From Streptomyces sp. CCM_MD2014 (lineage in GTDB: Bacteria; Actinomycetota; Actinomycetes; Streptomycetales; Streptomycetaceae): a DNA stretch of 64,000 nucleotides. The notes under the pieces were generated by a model. That model was not told where the DNA came from, did not search any database, and worked only from the letters and a program-made list of their open reading frames with translations. The position numbers were made by a program, and so were the translations under genes. How positions within the stretch are numbered: the stretch's first letter is position 1; each line of letters begins with the position of its first letter. The stretch is taken from assembly GCF_000772045.1 (NCBI RefSeq), contig NZ_CP009754.1, forward strand, positions 1,488,001 through 1,552,000, in the 5' to 3' direction. Positions 41,674 through 50,126 of this stretch are shown piece after piece.

Positions 41674-42837
41674 ATGCGTGCTTTCCCTGTGCGGATGCCT
41701 TCAGGCACCCGGTACTGGACTGTGGTGGACGACGACCTGGTGTCGGTCGACGAGGCGGATCGGTTCCTGCGGGAACTTCGGCTGGGCCGCGGTCGCGCGG
41801 AGACAACGACGAAGGCGTACGCGGAGAGCATCTGCCTGTTTTTGACCTGGTGCTTGCTCACCAAGCGTGACTGGGGGACTGCGGCCCAGGATATGGGACT
41901 GTTCATGCTCTGGCTGCGGTGGACGCCCGGGAACGGCGGCGAGCGCCGCGTCGTCGTGCCGGGCCCCGGCTCGAAGCCGGTCCGCACCGATGGACGCATC
42001 AACAAGGTACTCACTGCGGTCCGCGGATTCCTCGCCCACGGGGTGGTGAACAAGAGCGTCCCGGGTTGGATCCTTGAACAGATCTACGAGCTCGGCGACA
42101 CGAACGACCTGCCGTCCGAGGCCCGTGGTGAGGACAGCAGTCTGCGCTACCGGCTGCGGGCCCGCCATCGGCTCCAGGAGCCGGAGACCGATGTCGACCG
42201 GGCCAGCGACGAGGAGATCGTGGCCATGTTTCTGGCCTGCCGATCAGCCCGGGACCGCCTGATTGTCCTGCTACTGGCCCGAGTGGGCCTCCGTCGAGGC
42301 CAGGCAGCGGGCCTGCGGCGGACGGATGCCCACCTGCTGATGGACTCCCGGTCGCTGGGCTGCGACATTGAGGGCGCCCACCTTCATGTCGTCCGGCGCC
42401 AGAACGTCAACAATGCATGGTCGAAATCCCGGAAGTCGCACGCCCTGCCCGTGGACTTCCTGGTGGTGCAGGCATTCGACCAATACATGCTTGAACGGCA
42501 CGGGCTGCTCGGCGCCGGCGGCAGCGACTTCATCCTGGTCAATCTCTTCCGCCCGCCCTATGGCTCGCCCGTCACCCCAGACGCGATCGGCGAGCTCGTC
42601 GAGTCGCTGGCGAAGAGGGCTGGACTCGGGCGGAATATCGCTCCGCACATGTGTCGACATGCCATGGCCAGCAACGTCAGTGACGCTGGTGGCACTCTCG
42701 ATGAGGTACAGGCTCTCTTGGGACAGAAGCACCCGAATTCAGCCCGGCCCTACCTGCACCCCAAACCGTCCCGCTTGCGTGCAGCCGTTGAGCGGGTTCC
42801 TTCTTCACGGACTGTGATCGACGGGGTGAGGAAGTGA
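41674..42837 (+). CDS. tnpA: Tyrosine recombinase, TnpA-like (Tn554 family)
   Basis: A 387-residue site-specific recombinase. The SAM-like N-terminal domain (TTTKAYAESICLFLTWCLL) is followed by the catalytic domain with Arg in ARVGLRRGQAAGLR, the HMCRH box, a GQKH histidine and a candidate nucleophile Tyr in SARPYLHP. ATG 41674 follows AGAAGAGG; an earlier in-frame start has no ribosome site. Its TGA overlaps the GTG of the second recombinase (GTGA). Confidence 0.9.
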   Translation: MRAFPVRMPSGTRYWTVVDDDLVSVDEADRFLRELRLGRGRAETTTKAYAESICLFLTWCLLTKRDWGTAAQDMGLFMLWLRWTPGNGGERRVVVPGPGSKPVRTDGRINKVLTAVRGFLAHGVVNKSVPGWILEQIYELGDTNDLPSEARGEDSSLRYRLRARHRLQEPETDVDRASDEEIVAMFLACRSARDRLIVLLLARVGLRRGQAAGLRRTDAHLLMDSRSLGCDIEGAHLHVVRRQNVNNAWSKSRKSHALPVDFLVVQAFDQYMLERHGLLGAGGSDFILVNLFRPPYGSPVTPDAIGELVESLAKRAGLGRNIAPHMCRHAMASNVSDAGGTLDEVQALLGQKHPNSARPYLHPKPSRLRAAVERVPSSRTVIDGVRK

Positions 42838-45294
42838 AGGCTTTCAGTGCTTCCCACTCTCCGGTGGACCGTGGGCAATCCGCCCGGGATCTGATGGAGA
42901 AAGTGACCCCGGAATTCCTGACCATGGTGGGCTGGGATCCCGCAGTCAGGATTGTCGTCTTCCCCATTGACCACCCGCTTGTCGGTGCCACGACCTGTCT
43001 ACTATCCGACTGCAAGCAGCGACTGCAACACGCCAAGTATCACGGGCTGTGCGGTGGGTGTGGGAGGAGGTGGGAAAAAAGCGGGCTGACGTTCGAGGTG
43101 TTCGTGGCTACAGTCGGACGGCGATGGCGAGGAATCGGGGTCTCCAACTGCCATGTCCCCAAGTGCGCTCGACCTTGGGAGACGGCCCCCGGGCGCTTGT
43201 GCTATGTGCATCGTCTTCAGTGCAATCGCTCTCGTCTGTCACTGGAAGAGTTCATCCGAAGCCCGCAGGCTCAGCCTCTGCGGGCGTTTGGCCCTTGCCT
43301 GGTCGAGGCATGCCTTCGTGACCGGGCCCGAGAGGCTCCCCCTTACTGCCGCGCGCACGAGCATCGATGGCGCAAACGGCGCCCCGTGGACGAAGATGCC
43401 TGGCGGCGGACCGAACCAGCCGTCCCCGAACAGGGCGTCATCAACCTGCGCGGCCTGTCCGACCATGTCGTTTCCGAGTTCCTCTATGCGATGCAGGAAT
43501 GCCTGGCTGCGGGGGTGAAACTGCATGACTATCAGCTGCGGCCACTCTGCGACGCGGTTCGTCGACAGCAACTTGACTCGCTCGGCCAGTTGGATAGCGG
43601 CGATCTCTCGGGCAGCTCAAGAAGGTGGGCCACGACCTTCCTCAAACACGTCACGCATGCCTGGCTATCGGCAGAAACGGAACGGAAAAAGGACACTTGG
43701 ATCGGGTCGGTCTTTGGCCTGAAGGGCCGCTTGCACTTCGAGGCGATCACCCAACCGTGGTTGCGCGAGGCAACGAAGGCATGGGCTCTGGATGACGTTC
43801 CTCGTCGTCGGGGCCCGACCGCCACAGGAACGGTCCAGCGACAGATCAATGCTGTGGCCCGTCTCTCCGAGAGTTTGCGGCTCAACCGGTCTGACAGCGG
43901 TGCGGATCTGCGTCTTCTCACCAGGGAGGACATCACTCTCTTCCTCAATCGACTGCGGTACCTCCGGGAGAGGGGGGAGATCGCAGCGTCCCGCCACTGC
44001 GAAGATGCCCGTGCCTGCCGTCGATTGCTTAGCCGTATGCGGACCCTGGGTCTCACGCAGCGGGGCCAGATCCTCCACGGGCTGGCGGACGACTTCTGTC
44101 TTCGCGAAGGAGATATTCCGGATGACCCAGAGGACACTGAGGCTGGCCGGGATCTTCCGCTTGAGGTGATGCGTCAAATCTGCGCCCACCTAGACATGAT
44201 TGCAGACACGCAGAACCGCACAGCGATTGAGCTGCTGATCGATACCGGTCGGCGCCCGGGCGAGATCGCCAAGCTACCTTGGGACTGCCTTGACAAAGAT
44301 GGCGATGGACAGCCTGTTCTGATCTATGACAATCACAAGGCACTCAGAAACGGGCGGCGCCTTCCCATCTCCGAAAACACAGCCGCCCTCATCGTGACGC
44401 AGCAGCAGCGAACCAGGGCTCGATTCCCTCATACTCCCAGCAAAGACCTCCGGCTGCTGCCTTCCGTGGTGACCAATCCGCATGGCACCAAACCGATGGC
44501 GCACAACACGATCGGGGACCAGCACCGAGCCTGGGTGACTTCCCTTCCCGAGATCCTCGTCCCCACCATGGTCGAGATCCACGGCGAGCGGGTGACGAAG
44601 ATGCTGCCTTTCGACAAGTCGAAAGTTGTTCTCTACGCCTACCGGCACACCTATGCCCAGCGGCATGCCGATGCCGGAACCCCGGTCGATGTCCTCAAGG
44701 TCCTGATGGACCATCGCCGAGCTCGGCACTACGCAGCGTTACTACCGGATCGGTCAGGAGCGACGGCGCGAAGCCGTCGACCGCGTCACGACGATGCAAT
44801 TCGACCGGCACGGCAAACGCGTCTGGCGCACAGCCAAGGCCCTGCTCGACTCCGAGCACGCGCGTCGGGCCATCGGCGAGGTCGCCGTCCCCTACGGCGT
44901 CTGCACCGAACCGTCGAACGTCGCAGCCGGCGGCCATGACTGCCCAGTCCGTTTCCGCTGCGTCGGCTGCGGCCACTTCCGCACGGACATCTCCTACCTG
45001 CCCGACCTGGAGGCATACCTCGCCGACCTGCTGCGGAACCGCGAACGCCTGGCCGCCTTCGCCCACGCCGACGGTTGGGCGAGGGATGAGGCGATGCCCT
45101 CCGACGAGGAGATCACCCGAGTCCGCCGCCTGGTCCGCCGTCTCAAGGAAGACCTCGATGACCTCACCGACGACGACCGCCTGAAGATCCAGGAGGCCGT
45201 CACCCTCGTCCGCCGCAGCCGCCAAGTCGTCTCACTCGGAATGCCCCGCATCCGCCAGCCCCTGCCCGACATCCGCCCGGAGCGAACCGTATGA
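42834..45294 (+). pseudogene. tnpB: Tyrosine recombinase, TnpB-like, frameshifted before the catalytic Tyr
   Basis: The first frame (from GTG 42834) encodes a large recombinase with an N-terminal Cys-rich region (CGGCGRRWE, CHVPKCARPW), a core SAM-like domain and the catalytic Arg in IDTGRRPGEIAKLPWDC, plus YRHTYAQRHAD. At 44715-44718 (CGCC) one extra C shifts the frame: ...LMDHR is followed by nonsense up to 44939. Removing one C restores DHRELGTTQRYYRIGQERRR, which contains the nucleophile Tyr, and continues to TGA 45294 through a zinc-finger-like CVGCGHFRTD segment. Restored length is about 819 residues. It is either a pseudogene, a programmed frameshift or a sequencing error. Confidence 0.82.
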
Positions 45295-45818
45295 CCAGCA
45301 TGATCGAGGGGCGCCGAGCCGACTCGGCCCGGCGCCGCGAACGCGTCCTCAAGGCCCTCGACGCCGCCCTGCGGGCCGACGAGGCAATCACCGTCGCTTC
45401 GCTCGCCCGCACGGCGCGAGTGGACCGCACGTTCCTCTATCGCCACCGAGACCTGCTCGAACGCGTCCATGCCGCCGCTGCGGCCCCGCCGTCGGAAGGC
45501 CGCCAAGCCGCCGTGAGCAGGGCCTCGCTCCAAGCGGACCTGGCCAATGCTCTTGAGCGGAACACCCGCCTGCAGACACGGGTCCGACAGTTGGAGAAAC
45601 GGCTCTCCGAGTCAATGGGGCAATCAGCCTGGGCTGACTCCGGACTCGGCGCCCCCGTTGACGTCGATCAACTGCAACGACAGATCACGAGACTGGAACA
45701 ACAACTCGCCGATGTGCAGGGCGAGTTGGGTGAGCGAACCGATGAGCTCGACGCGTCACGAGCCGCGAACCGAGAACTGACCCGAGCACTCAACCACGGC
45801 CCTCGGGAGACTCGCTGA
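45291..45818 (+). CDS. tnpC: DUF6262 / TnpC-like coiled-coil protein
   Basis: A 175-residue protein with an N-terminal HTH-like part (TVASLARTARVDRTFLYRHR) and a long coiled coil (LQRQITRLEQQLADVQGELG). In Tn554-type elements the third gene affects orientation and efficiency of transposition. Its ATG overlaps the TGA of the restored tnpB frame (ATGA), which supports that frame as the original one. Confidence 0.85.
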   Translation: MTSMIEGRRADSARRRERVLKALDAALRADEAITVASLARTARVDRTFLYRHRDLLERVHAAAAAPPSEGRQAAVSRASLQADLANALERNTRLQTRVRQLEKRLSESMGQSAWADSGLGAPVDVDQLQRQITRLEQQLADVQGELGERTDELDASRAANRELTRALNHGPRETR

Positions 45819-45926
45819 ACTCACCCGATCCGGCGATAGCACCACACCTGTTGCGCTGGATAGAGTCACAGACACTGGCGCTGAGCTGCATCAACGTGAG
45901 ATCTCTGCCGCGGCAACAGCTCGAAG

Positions 45927-45936
45927 CCCCAGAGAA
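45927..45936 (-). repeat. Right terminal inverted repeat-like decamer
   Basis: CCCCAGAGAA, reverse complement of the left decamer at 41546-41555; it abuts the DUF6233 N-terminal fragment. Confidence 0.5.
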
Positions 45937-46040
45937 TCGGCGATCCACCGGTCTAGCTGCCGAAGGCTCGCCCGCGCCTGCTGCTCGACCACGCGGCGCG
46001 TGAACTGCAGCAGTTCCAGACGGGACGGAGTATCGCTCAC
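45937..46040 (-). pseudogene. DUF6233 gene, 5' (N-terminal) part
   Basis: From GTG 46040 the complement reads MSDTPSRLELLQFTRRVVEQ, continuing QARASLRQLDRWIAD up to the transposon end. This is the N-terminus expected for the DUF6233 fragment at 41299-41540. A consensus TATAAT lies seven bases before the GTG with no ribosome site, so the original gene was probably leaderless. Confidence 0.75.
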
Positions 46041-46047
46041 ACGTTCG

Positions 46048-46053
46048 ATTATA
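46048..46053 (-). promoter_or_regulatory. -10 box of the split DUF6233 gene
   Basis: TATAAT on the complement, seven bases before GTG 46040. A clear -35 is not visible. Confidence 0.45.
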
Positions 46054-46171
46054 GAGGGGCGGTTCACAAACACCGAGGCCCCCACATCCAGGAGGACGCT
46101 GTTGGCGGTCGCGAACAGCGTGTCCAGCTGGGGCTGCGGGGGCTCCGTGTAGTGAAGAAGGGTGGGTGCGG

Positions 46172-47203
46172 TCAGCTCCCGGTGTTGTCTTCTGTGTGGC
46201 TGTCGGTGCGACTGCGGCGTGCCACGGTGAGGGCGCCTCCACCGGCCGCGATCAGAACGGCCGCGCCGCCGATCAGCCACGGCGTGGCGTCAGCACCGGT
46301 GTGGGCGAGGGAGCCCGTCGGCGTCTTCGGTGTGGAGTCGCCGACCGGGGTGGCTGCGATGGCGGAAGTGTCGGTTTCCGGTGTGTCGCTATCCGTTACG
46401 GACGGCGTGGCCCTGTCCGTACCGCTGTTCGGCTTGCCTGGGCTGGAGGAGGGTGTGTCGGTGGGCGTGTGCGTGGGCTTACCCGAGGGTTCAGGCTTCG
46501 GGGTCGTGGTGGTCTTGGCGTTGGTGACGGTCACGGTCACCGGGTCGCCGGGAGCAGCGGTGAACGTCTTGGTGGGCTTGTACAGGTCGTAGCCGGCAGG
46601 GGCTTTGATCTCTTTGACCCAGAACTGGGCCTTCCGGCTCGACATGGGCAGCTCTCCGGAGGCTGTGCCCTTAGCTCCCGTGGTCAGGGTGAGCAGCGTC
46701 GAGGTGCCGGTGCCGATGTTCACGGTCGCGCCGGACAGGAGCTTGCCGGTCTTGTCGTCCTTGGCCTGCAGGAGGACCTTGGCGGCCTTGAAGGGATCGG
46801 TGATCGTCAGCCGGGTGGTCGCGCCGGGGGTGACGATGACGTCCTGGTCGGCGACGACCTCGTGGAGCGGGCTGCCGGAGGCCGTCTCCTTGAGCCGGTA
46901 GACGCCGGGCGCGAGGTCGGAGAAGGTCAGCTTTCCCTGTGCGTCGGTCTTCCCGTGTCCGGCTTCCTGGCCGGCGGAGTCGAGCAGCAGGAACACGGCG
47001 CCGGGGGCGCCGGGCAGGGCGTCTCCGGCTGTGTCCCTGGTGGTGATCTCGACGCTGCCCGCGTCCGCAGCCGGAGTCTCGGCAGCGGCGGAGGCTGAGG
47101 GGGTCGGTTCGGTGGGCTCGGCACTCGCGGCCGGTGCCCAGGTGAGGGTGCCGGCCGCGGCGACGGCGATGGCGGCGGCGGATCGGACGAGATGTGCGTG
47201 CAC
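46172..47203 (-). CDS. Sortase-anchored SpaA-like surface protein (LAxTG)
   Basis: A 343-residue exported protein: N-terminal signal peptide (SAAAIAVAAAGTLTWAPAAS), two SpaA/Cna-B-type beta domains (residues about 50-130 and 130-215, with GVYRLKETASGSPL and FWVKEIKAPAGYDLYKP), a Thr/Pro/Ser-rich wall-spanning stalk, then the sorting signal LAHTG, a hydrophobic helix and a basic tail. LAxTG is recognised by class E sortases of Streptomyces. The KExxAPxGY block resembles sites that form internal isopeptide bonds. It is transcribed as the last gene of the long minus-strand block. Confidence 0.88.
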   Translation of the reverse strand: MHAHLVRSAAAIAVAAAGTLTWAPAASAEPTEPTPSASAAAETPAADAGSVEITTRDTAGDALPGAPGAVFLLLDSAGQEAGHGKTDAQGKLTFSDLAPGVYRLKETASGSPLHEVVADQDVIVTPGATTRLTITDPFKAAKVLLQAKDDKTGKLLSGATVNIGTGTSTLLTLTTGAKGTASGELPMSSRKAQFWVKEIKAPAGYDLYKPTKTFTAAPGDPVTVTVTNAKTTTTPKPEPSGKPTHTPTDTPSSSPGKPNSGTDRATPSVTDSDTPETDTSAIAATPVGDSTPKTPTGSLAHTGADATPWLIGGAAVLIAAGGGALTVARRSRTDSHTEDNTGS

Positions 47204-47236
47204 GAGGAAGGGGACTCCTTGATCGGTCGGGGGAGG

Positions 47237-48037
47237 TCAGCGGGCGCGGCCGGCGGGGTGGGGTGCGGACGGCAGAGCGGGCGGCAGATGGCTGGGCGGC
47301 TGCGGGGTTGCAGCCGGTGCGACGTAGAGGTGACGACGGGTGTGGAAGGGGATCTGCTTCACGGCCCGGTGCAGCGGTTCGGTGGAGATCAGCGAGGCGG
47401 TGAAAGCCGCGGCGAGGGTGGTGGGCGCGCCGGCAGAGAACTGGGCCTGCCAGTGCGGCTCGCTCGGGTATCCGCCCCACGCCCGCCAGGCCGGACCGTC
47501 GGACCCAGTGGTGGCGTACCGGTGACGCACACCGCCAAGGCCCTCTGGTGGCAGAAAGGTCTGCGTACCGTCCGTTTTGACGCTGTGGCTCCAGCCGTGG
47601 GTGAGGAGCGGCGTGTACACCTCGTGCGGGGCCGTCGGATCCTCGACCAGGTGGTTCTTGTCGCTGTGGCGGTCTTCGAGGTACAGGTCGAGCAGTTCGG
47701 TGTGGACGTCGCGCAGGAGTTCGGCGGGGGTGGTGGCGTCGAAGGTGATCTCCCAGGCCCGCGGGCCGAAGGGGGCACGGTCCATGCCGATGGTCCACGT
47801 GTCTGCGCCTCGCTCCTCGGGCTTGGGAGCGAAGCGGGTCCACAGCCGGGCGCAGGGGCTGATGGCGAACACCATCCCTTCGAGTCCCTGGTGAAGGTGC
47901 CATCCGTCGTCGAAGGGGAAGGCCCAGATCGTCTCCAGGTCTGCCTGGCCGGGACCGGCGAGGTGACGCGGGAGAACTCTCACGGTCTGGGCAGGGTCGA
48001 GATTGTTGAAGGGGTCGCGTGGTGGGTCGGGCAACAC
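47237..48037 (-). CDS. DUF317-domain protein
   Basis: A 266-residue protein with two DUF317-type halves: VRVLPRHLAGPG with IWAFPFDDGWHLHQGLEGMV, then YTPLLTHGWSHSVKTDGTQT ending in TTLAAAFTASLISTEPLHRA. GTG 48037, behind CAGGAG, is preferred; the open frame extends upstream into the neighbouring gene. Function unknown. Confidence 0.8.
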   Translation of the reverse strand: MLPDPPRDPFNNLDPAQTVRVLPRHLAGPGQADLETIWAFPFDDGWHLHQGLEGMVFAISPCARLWTRFAPKPEERGADTWTIGMDRAPFGPRAWEITFDATTPAELLRDVHTELLDLYLEDRHSDKNHLVEDPTAPHEVYTPLLTHGWSHSVKTDGTQTFLPPEGLGGVRHRYATTGSDGPAWRAWGGYPSEPHWQAQFSAGAPTTLAAAFTASLISTEPLHRAVKQIPFHTRRHLYVAPAATPQPPSHLPPALPSAPHPAGRAR

Positions 48038-48084
48038 GAGGAGATGCTCCTGCTGAGTAGGTGGCGCGGGGAACGGGACGAGGC

Positions 48085-48573
48085 TCAGCGGGTGCGGGCC
48101 CCGGCGGGGACGGTCGGCGGAGCTGGAGTGCTGCGCGGCGTGGGGCCGGCCGCACGCTTGGGCGCGGAGGCAGCCCAGGCGCCGGGGAACCAGACGGCCG
48201 TGTACTGCTCGATGGCGTCGCGCAGCCCGGTGGTGACGGCTCCGTCCCACGGGGGGCGGCCGGGGCGGTGGTAGGTGCCGAAGGTGCCGTACTGCTTGGT
48301 GTTCGGAGGGGTGTTGGTGGCTTCGTCGCGGCGGTGGAAGGTTCCGTGGTCCACGAAGCTGAGTGCCACCGCGTCGATCTCCCCGCGTTCCGGGTGGACG
48401 ACTGCGACACGCAGCCCGCCGTAGGTGTCCGCGTGGATGGTGCGGGTGAAGTCAATCCGCAAACGCAGCGGCGTGCCCGGCACGGGGGCGGCGTAGTAGG
48501 TGTTGCCCACGACGGCGTGCTCGTGGAAAGGAAGGCACAGCTCGGTGAAGAACTCGGGAGCCTGCAGGAACAC
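48085..48573 (-). CDS. Conserved hypothetical protein
   Basis: A 162-residue protein from GTG 48573 (GGAG six bases upstream); ATG 48627 is an alternative that would overlap the previous gene by 26 bases. It has a compact alpha/beta core (GTPLRLRIDFTRTIHADTYG, GEIDAVALSFVDHGTF) and a Pro/Ala tail. It is flanked on both sides by DUF317 genes. No family recognised. Confidence 0.62.
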   Translation of the reverse strand: MFLQAPEFFTELCLPFHEHAVVGNTYYAAPVPGTPLRLRIDFTRTIHADTYGGLRVAVVHPERGEIDAVALSFVDHGTFHRRDEATNTPPNTKQYGTFGTYHRPGRPPWDGAVTTGLRDAIEQYTAVWFPGAWAASAPKRAAGPTPRSTPAPPTVPAGARTR

Positions 48574-48601
48574 GAGGGTCTCCGGTCGGAGTTGAGTGGA
48601 G

Positions 48602-49468
48602 TCAGCGGCGTTGGCCGGGCAGGGCATGTCGGCTGGTGGTGCTCCAGCGCGGAACGCTGGCCGCGGGAAGCGCGGCCGGGCGGCGGGACGCTGCGGCCCG
48701 CCGGACGTCGAGCGGGGTGGGCGTCGGCGGAGAGGGCGGGTGGATCGGGGAAGTCTGGGCGTGGTCCTTGACGTAGCTGGAAGTGTCGTCCCGCCATCGA
48801 GGCAGGGGTGCGGGGTCGGCCACGGCCTCGGTCACAGCTCGCAGAAGGGCTGCGGGGGTGTCGGTGCTGGCCGTGGCGTACCAGTAGGGCCGAGCTGAGG
48901 AGGTGCCGGCCCACAGGTGCCAGCGCGCGTCGCGGGTTTCCAGCTCGATCGCCGGGTCGAGGTCGCCGGTGGTGTATTCCAGCGTGGCGAGCCCGTCGGG
49001 TGCGGTGATGGCGAAGGTCCTTAGATCCGGGCGGTCGAAGCACCAGCCTCGATTGATGAGCGGGTCAACGGCCTGGAACGGGTCACGGTCGGTGCTTCCG
49101 GCAAGCGGGCGGGCAAGGTAGCGGTCTGGGCCCTGCCGGTACGCCTCGGCGAGGGCGGTGGTGAAGGCAGTGACGAACTCCGTGGGCGCGCTGTCGTTGA
49201 AGCAGACGCCCCAGGCCGGTGGGCCGAAGGCGTCCTTGTAGGCGTTGATGCGCCACAGGCCGTCGTCGTCGCCTTCGGGGAGGTAGCCGAGGCGGACCTT
49301 GCCGTCGAGGGCCGTGAGGTAGGCGTTGCCGAGGTGGTCGTGGTGCAGATCCCAGCCGAGGTCGCGCAGCGGGTCGAGGCCGGGGTCGCTGACCGCGGTG
49401 GAGCGGGCCAGGTGGCGTGGGGAGACGTAGACGTCGCCGTCGATGGTGTCGTGGTCGTCGTGGGGCAC
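48602..49468 (-). CDS. DUF317-domain protein
   Basis: A 288-residue protein. VYVSPRHLARSTAVSD, LGWDLHHDHLGNAYLTALDG and FVTAFTTALAEAY make the first DUF317 half; RGWCFDRPDLRTFAITAPDG with TPAALLRAVTEAVAD make the second. GTG 49468 follows CCAGGA. A low-complexity tail follows. Third clear DUF317 gene in the window. Confidence 0.82.
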   Translation of the reverse strand: MPHDDHDTIDGDVYVSPRHLARSTAVSDPGLDPLRDLGWDLHHDHLGNAYLTALDGKVRLGYLPEGDDDGLWRINAYKDAFGPPAWGVCFNDSAPTEFVTAFTTALAEAYRQGPDRYLARPLAGSTDRDPFQAVDPLINRGWCFDRPDLRTFAITAPDGLATLEYTTGDLDPAIELETRDARWHLWAGTSSARPYWYATASTDTPAALLRAVTEAVADPAPLPRWRDDTSSYVKDHAQTSPIHPPSPPTPTPLDVRRAAASRRPAALPAASVPRWSTTSRHALPGQRR

Positions 49469-49496
49469 TGAATCCTGGGGGGGAGGAGGAAGCGGG

Positions 49497-50126
49497 TCAG
49501 TTCGGGGGCTGCAGGGCGGCTGCGAGGTCGGTGGGGTGGCCGGTGTAGTGCAGGGTGCGCAGGCCCAGGTGGCGGGCTGCATGGCAGTTGTCGTCTCGGT
49601 CGTCCACGAAGAGGACGCGGTCGGGGTCTGCGGCGCCGGTGGCGTTCATCGCGTGCTGGTAGGCGGCCGGGTCGGGTTTGCAGACCTGGAGCCGGGCCGA
49701 GTAGAAGGCGTGGCTCATCAGGCGGCGCCACGGGCGGCGGTCGAGGACATCGCTGAGGTGGCGGGGTGCGTTCGACAGCAAGACCAGCGGCAGCCCGGAC
49801 TCGTGGGCCTGGTGGAGAACATCGATGACGTGATCGTCGATGGACGTCCACATGTCGGTATCGGCGTCGCGGAGTCCACGCAGCCTGCGGGCACCGGGGT
49901 GGTGGCCGAGGACCGTGGCCCAGTACGCGAGGTCGCTGAGGTGGCCTGCGTCGTAGGCGGTGCGGGCGTTCCAGAAGGCGTTCTGGAAGGCGGGGAGGCC
50001 GTCCTCGGGCCACAGCGCGGTGCGGGCCAGGCGGAGCCACTGGTCGGTGGTGGGTTGCAGGCCGATGACGCCGTTGTAGTCGAGAATGACGGCGTCCAGG
50101 CCCGCGTGGGCAGTGGTGGGCGTCAA
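49497..50126 (-). CDS. HAD-family hydrolase
   Basis: A 209-residue HAD-IA type hydrolase: motif I VILDYNGVIG (Asp nucleophile), motif II LVLLSNAP, Lys motif CKPDPAAY and motif IV VLFVDDRDDN. The DxN start resembles YihX-like sugar phosphatases. TTG 50126 overlaps the stop of the MFS gene upstream by four bases, so it belongs to that operon. Confidence 0.88.
   Translation of the reverse strand: MTPTTAHAGLDAVILDYNGVIGLQPTTDQWLRLARTALWPEDGLPAFQNAFWNARTAYDAGHLSDLAYWATVLGHHPGARRLRGLRDADTDMWTSIDDHVIDVLHQAHESGLPLVLLSNAPRHLSDVLDRRPWRRLMSHAFYSARLQVCKPDPAAYQHAMNATGAADPDRVLFVDDRDDNCHAARHLGLRTLHYTGHPTDLAAALQPPN

Larger units (their letters stand above)
41541..45936 (+). mobile_element. Tn554-like transposon inserted in a DUF6233 gene
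   Basis: The element holds two tyrosine recombinases and a DUF6262 protein in the order and coupling of Tn554 tnpA-tnpB-tnpC. Its limits are set by the interrupted DUF6233 reading frame. A 10-base inverted match, TTCTCTGGGG (41546-41555) and CCCCAGAGAA (45927-45936), lies at the two ends. Exact ends are uncertain by a few bases because GA occurs at both junctions. It carries no passenger gene. Confidence 0.8.

Noticed and set aside
46671..49043. 790-residue minus-strand frame
   Set aside because: It is antiphase to the SpaA-like and two DUF317 genes, is Arg/Pro-rich and has no domain pattern.
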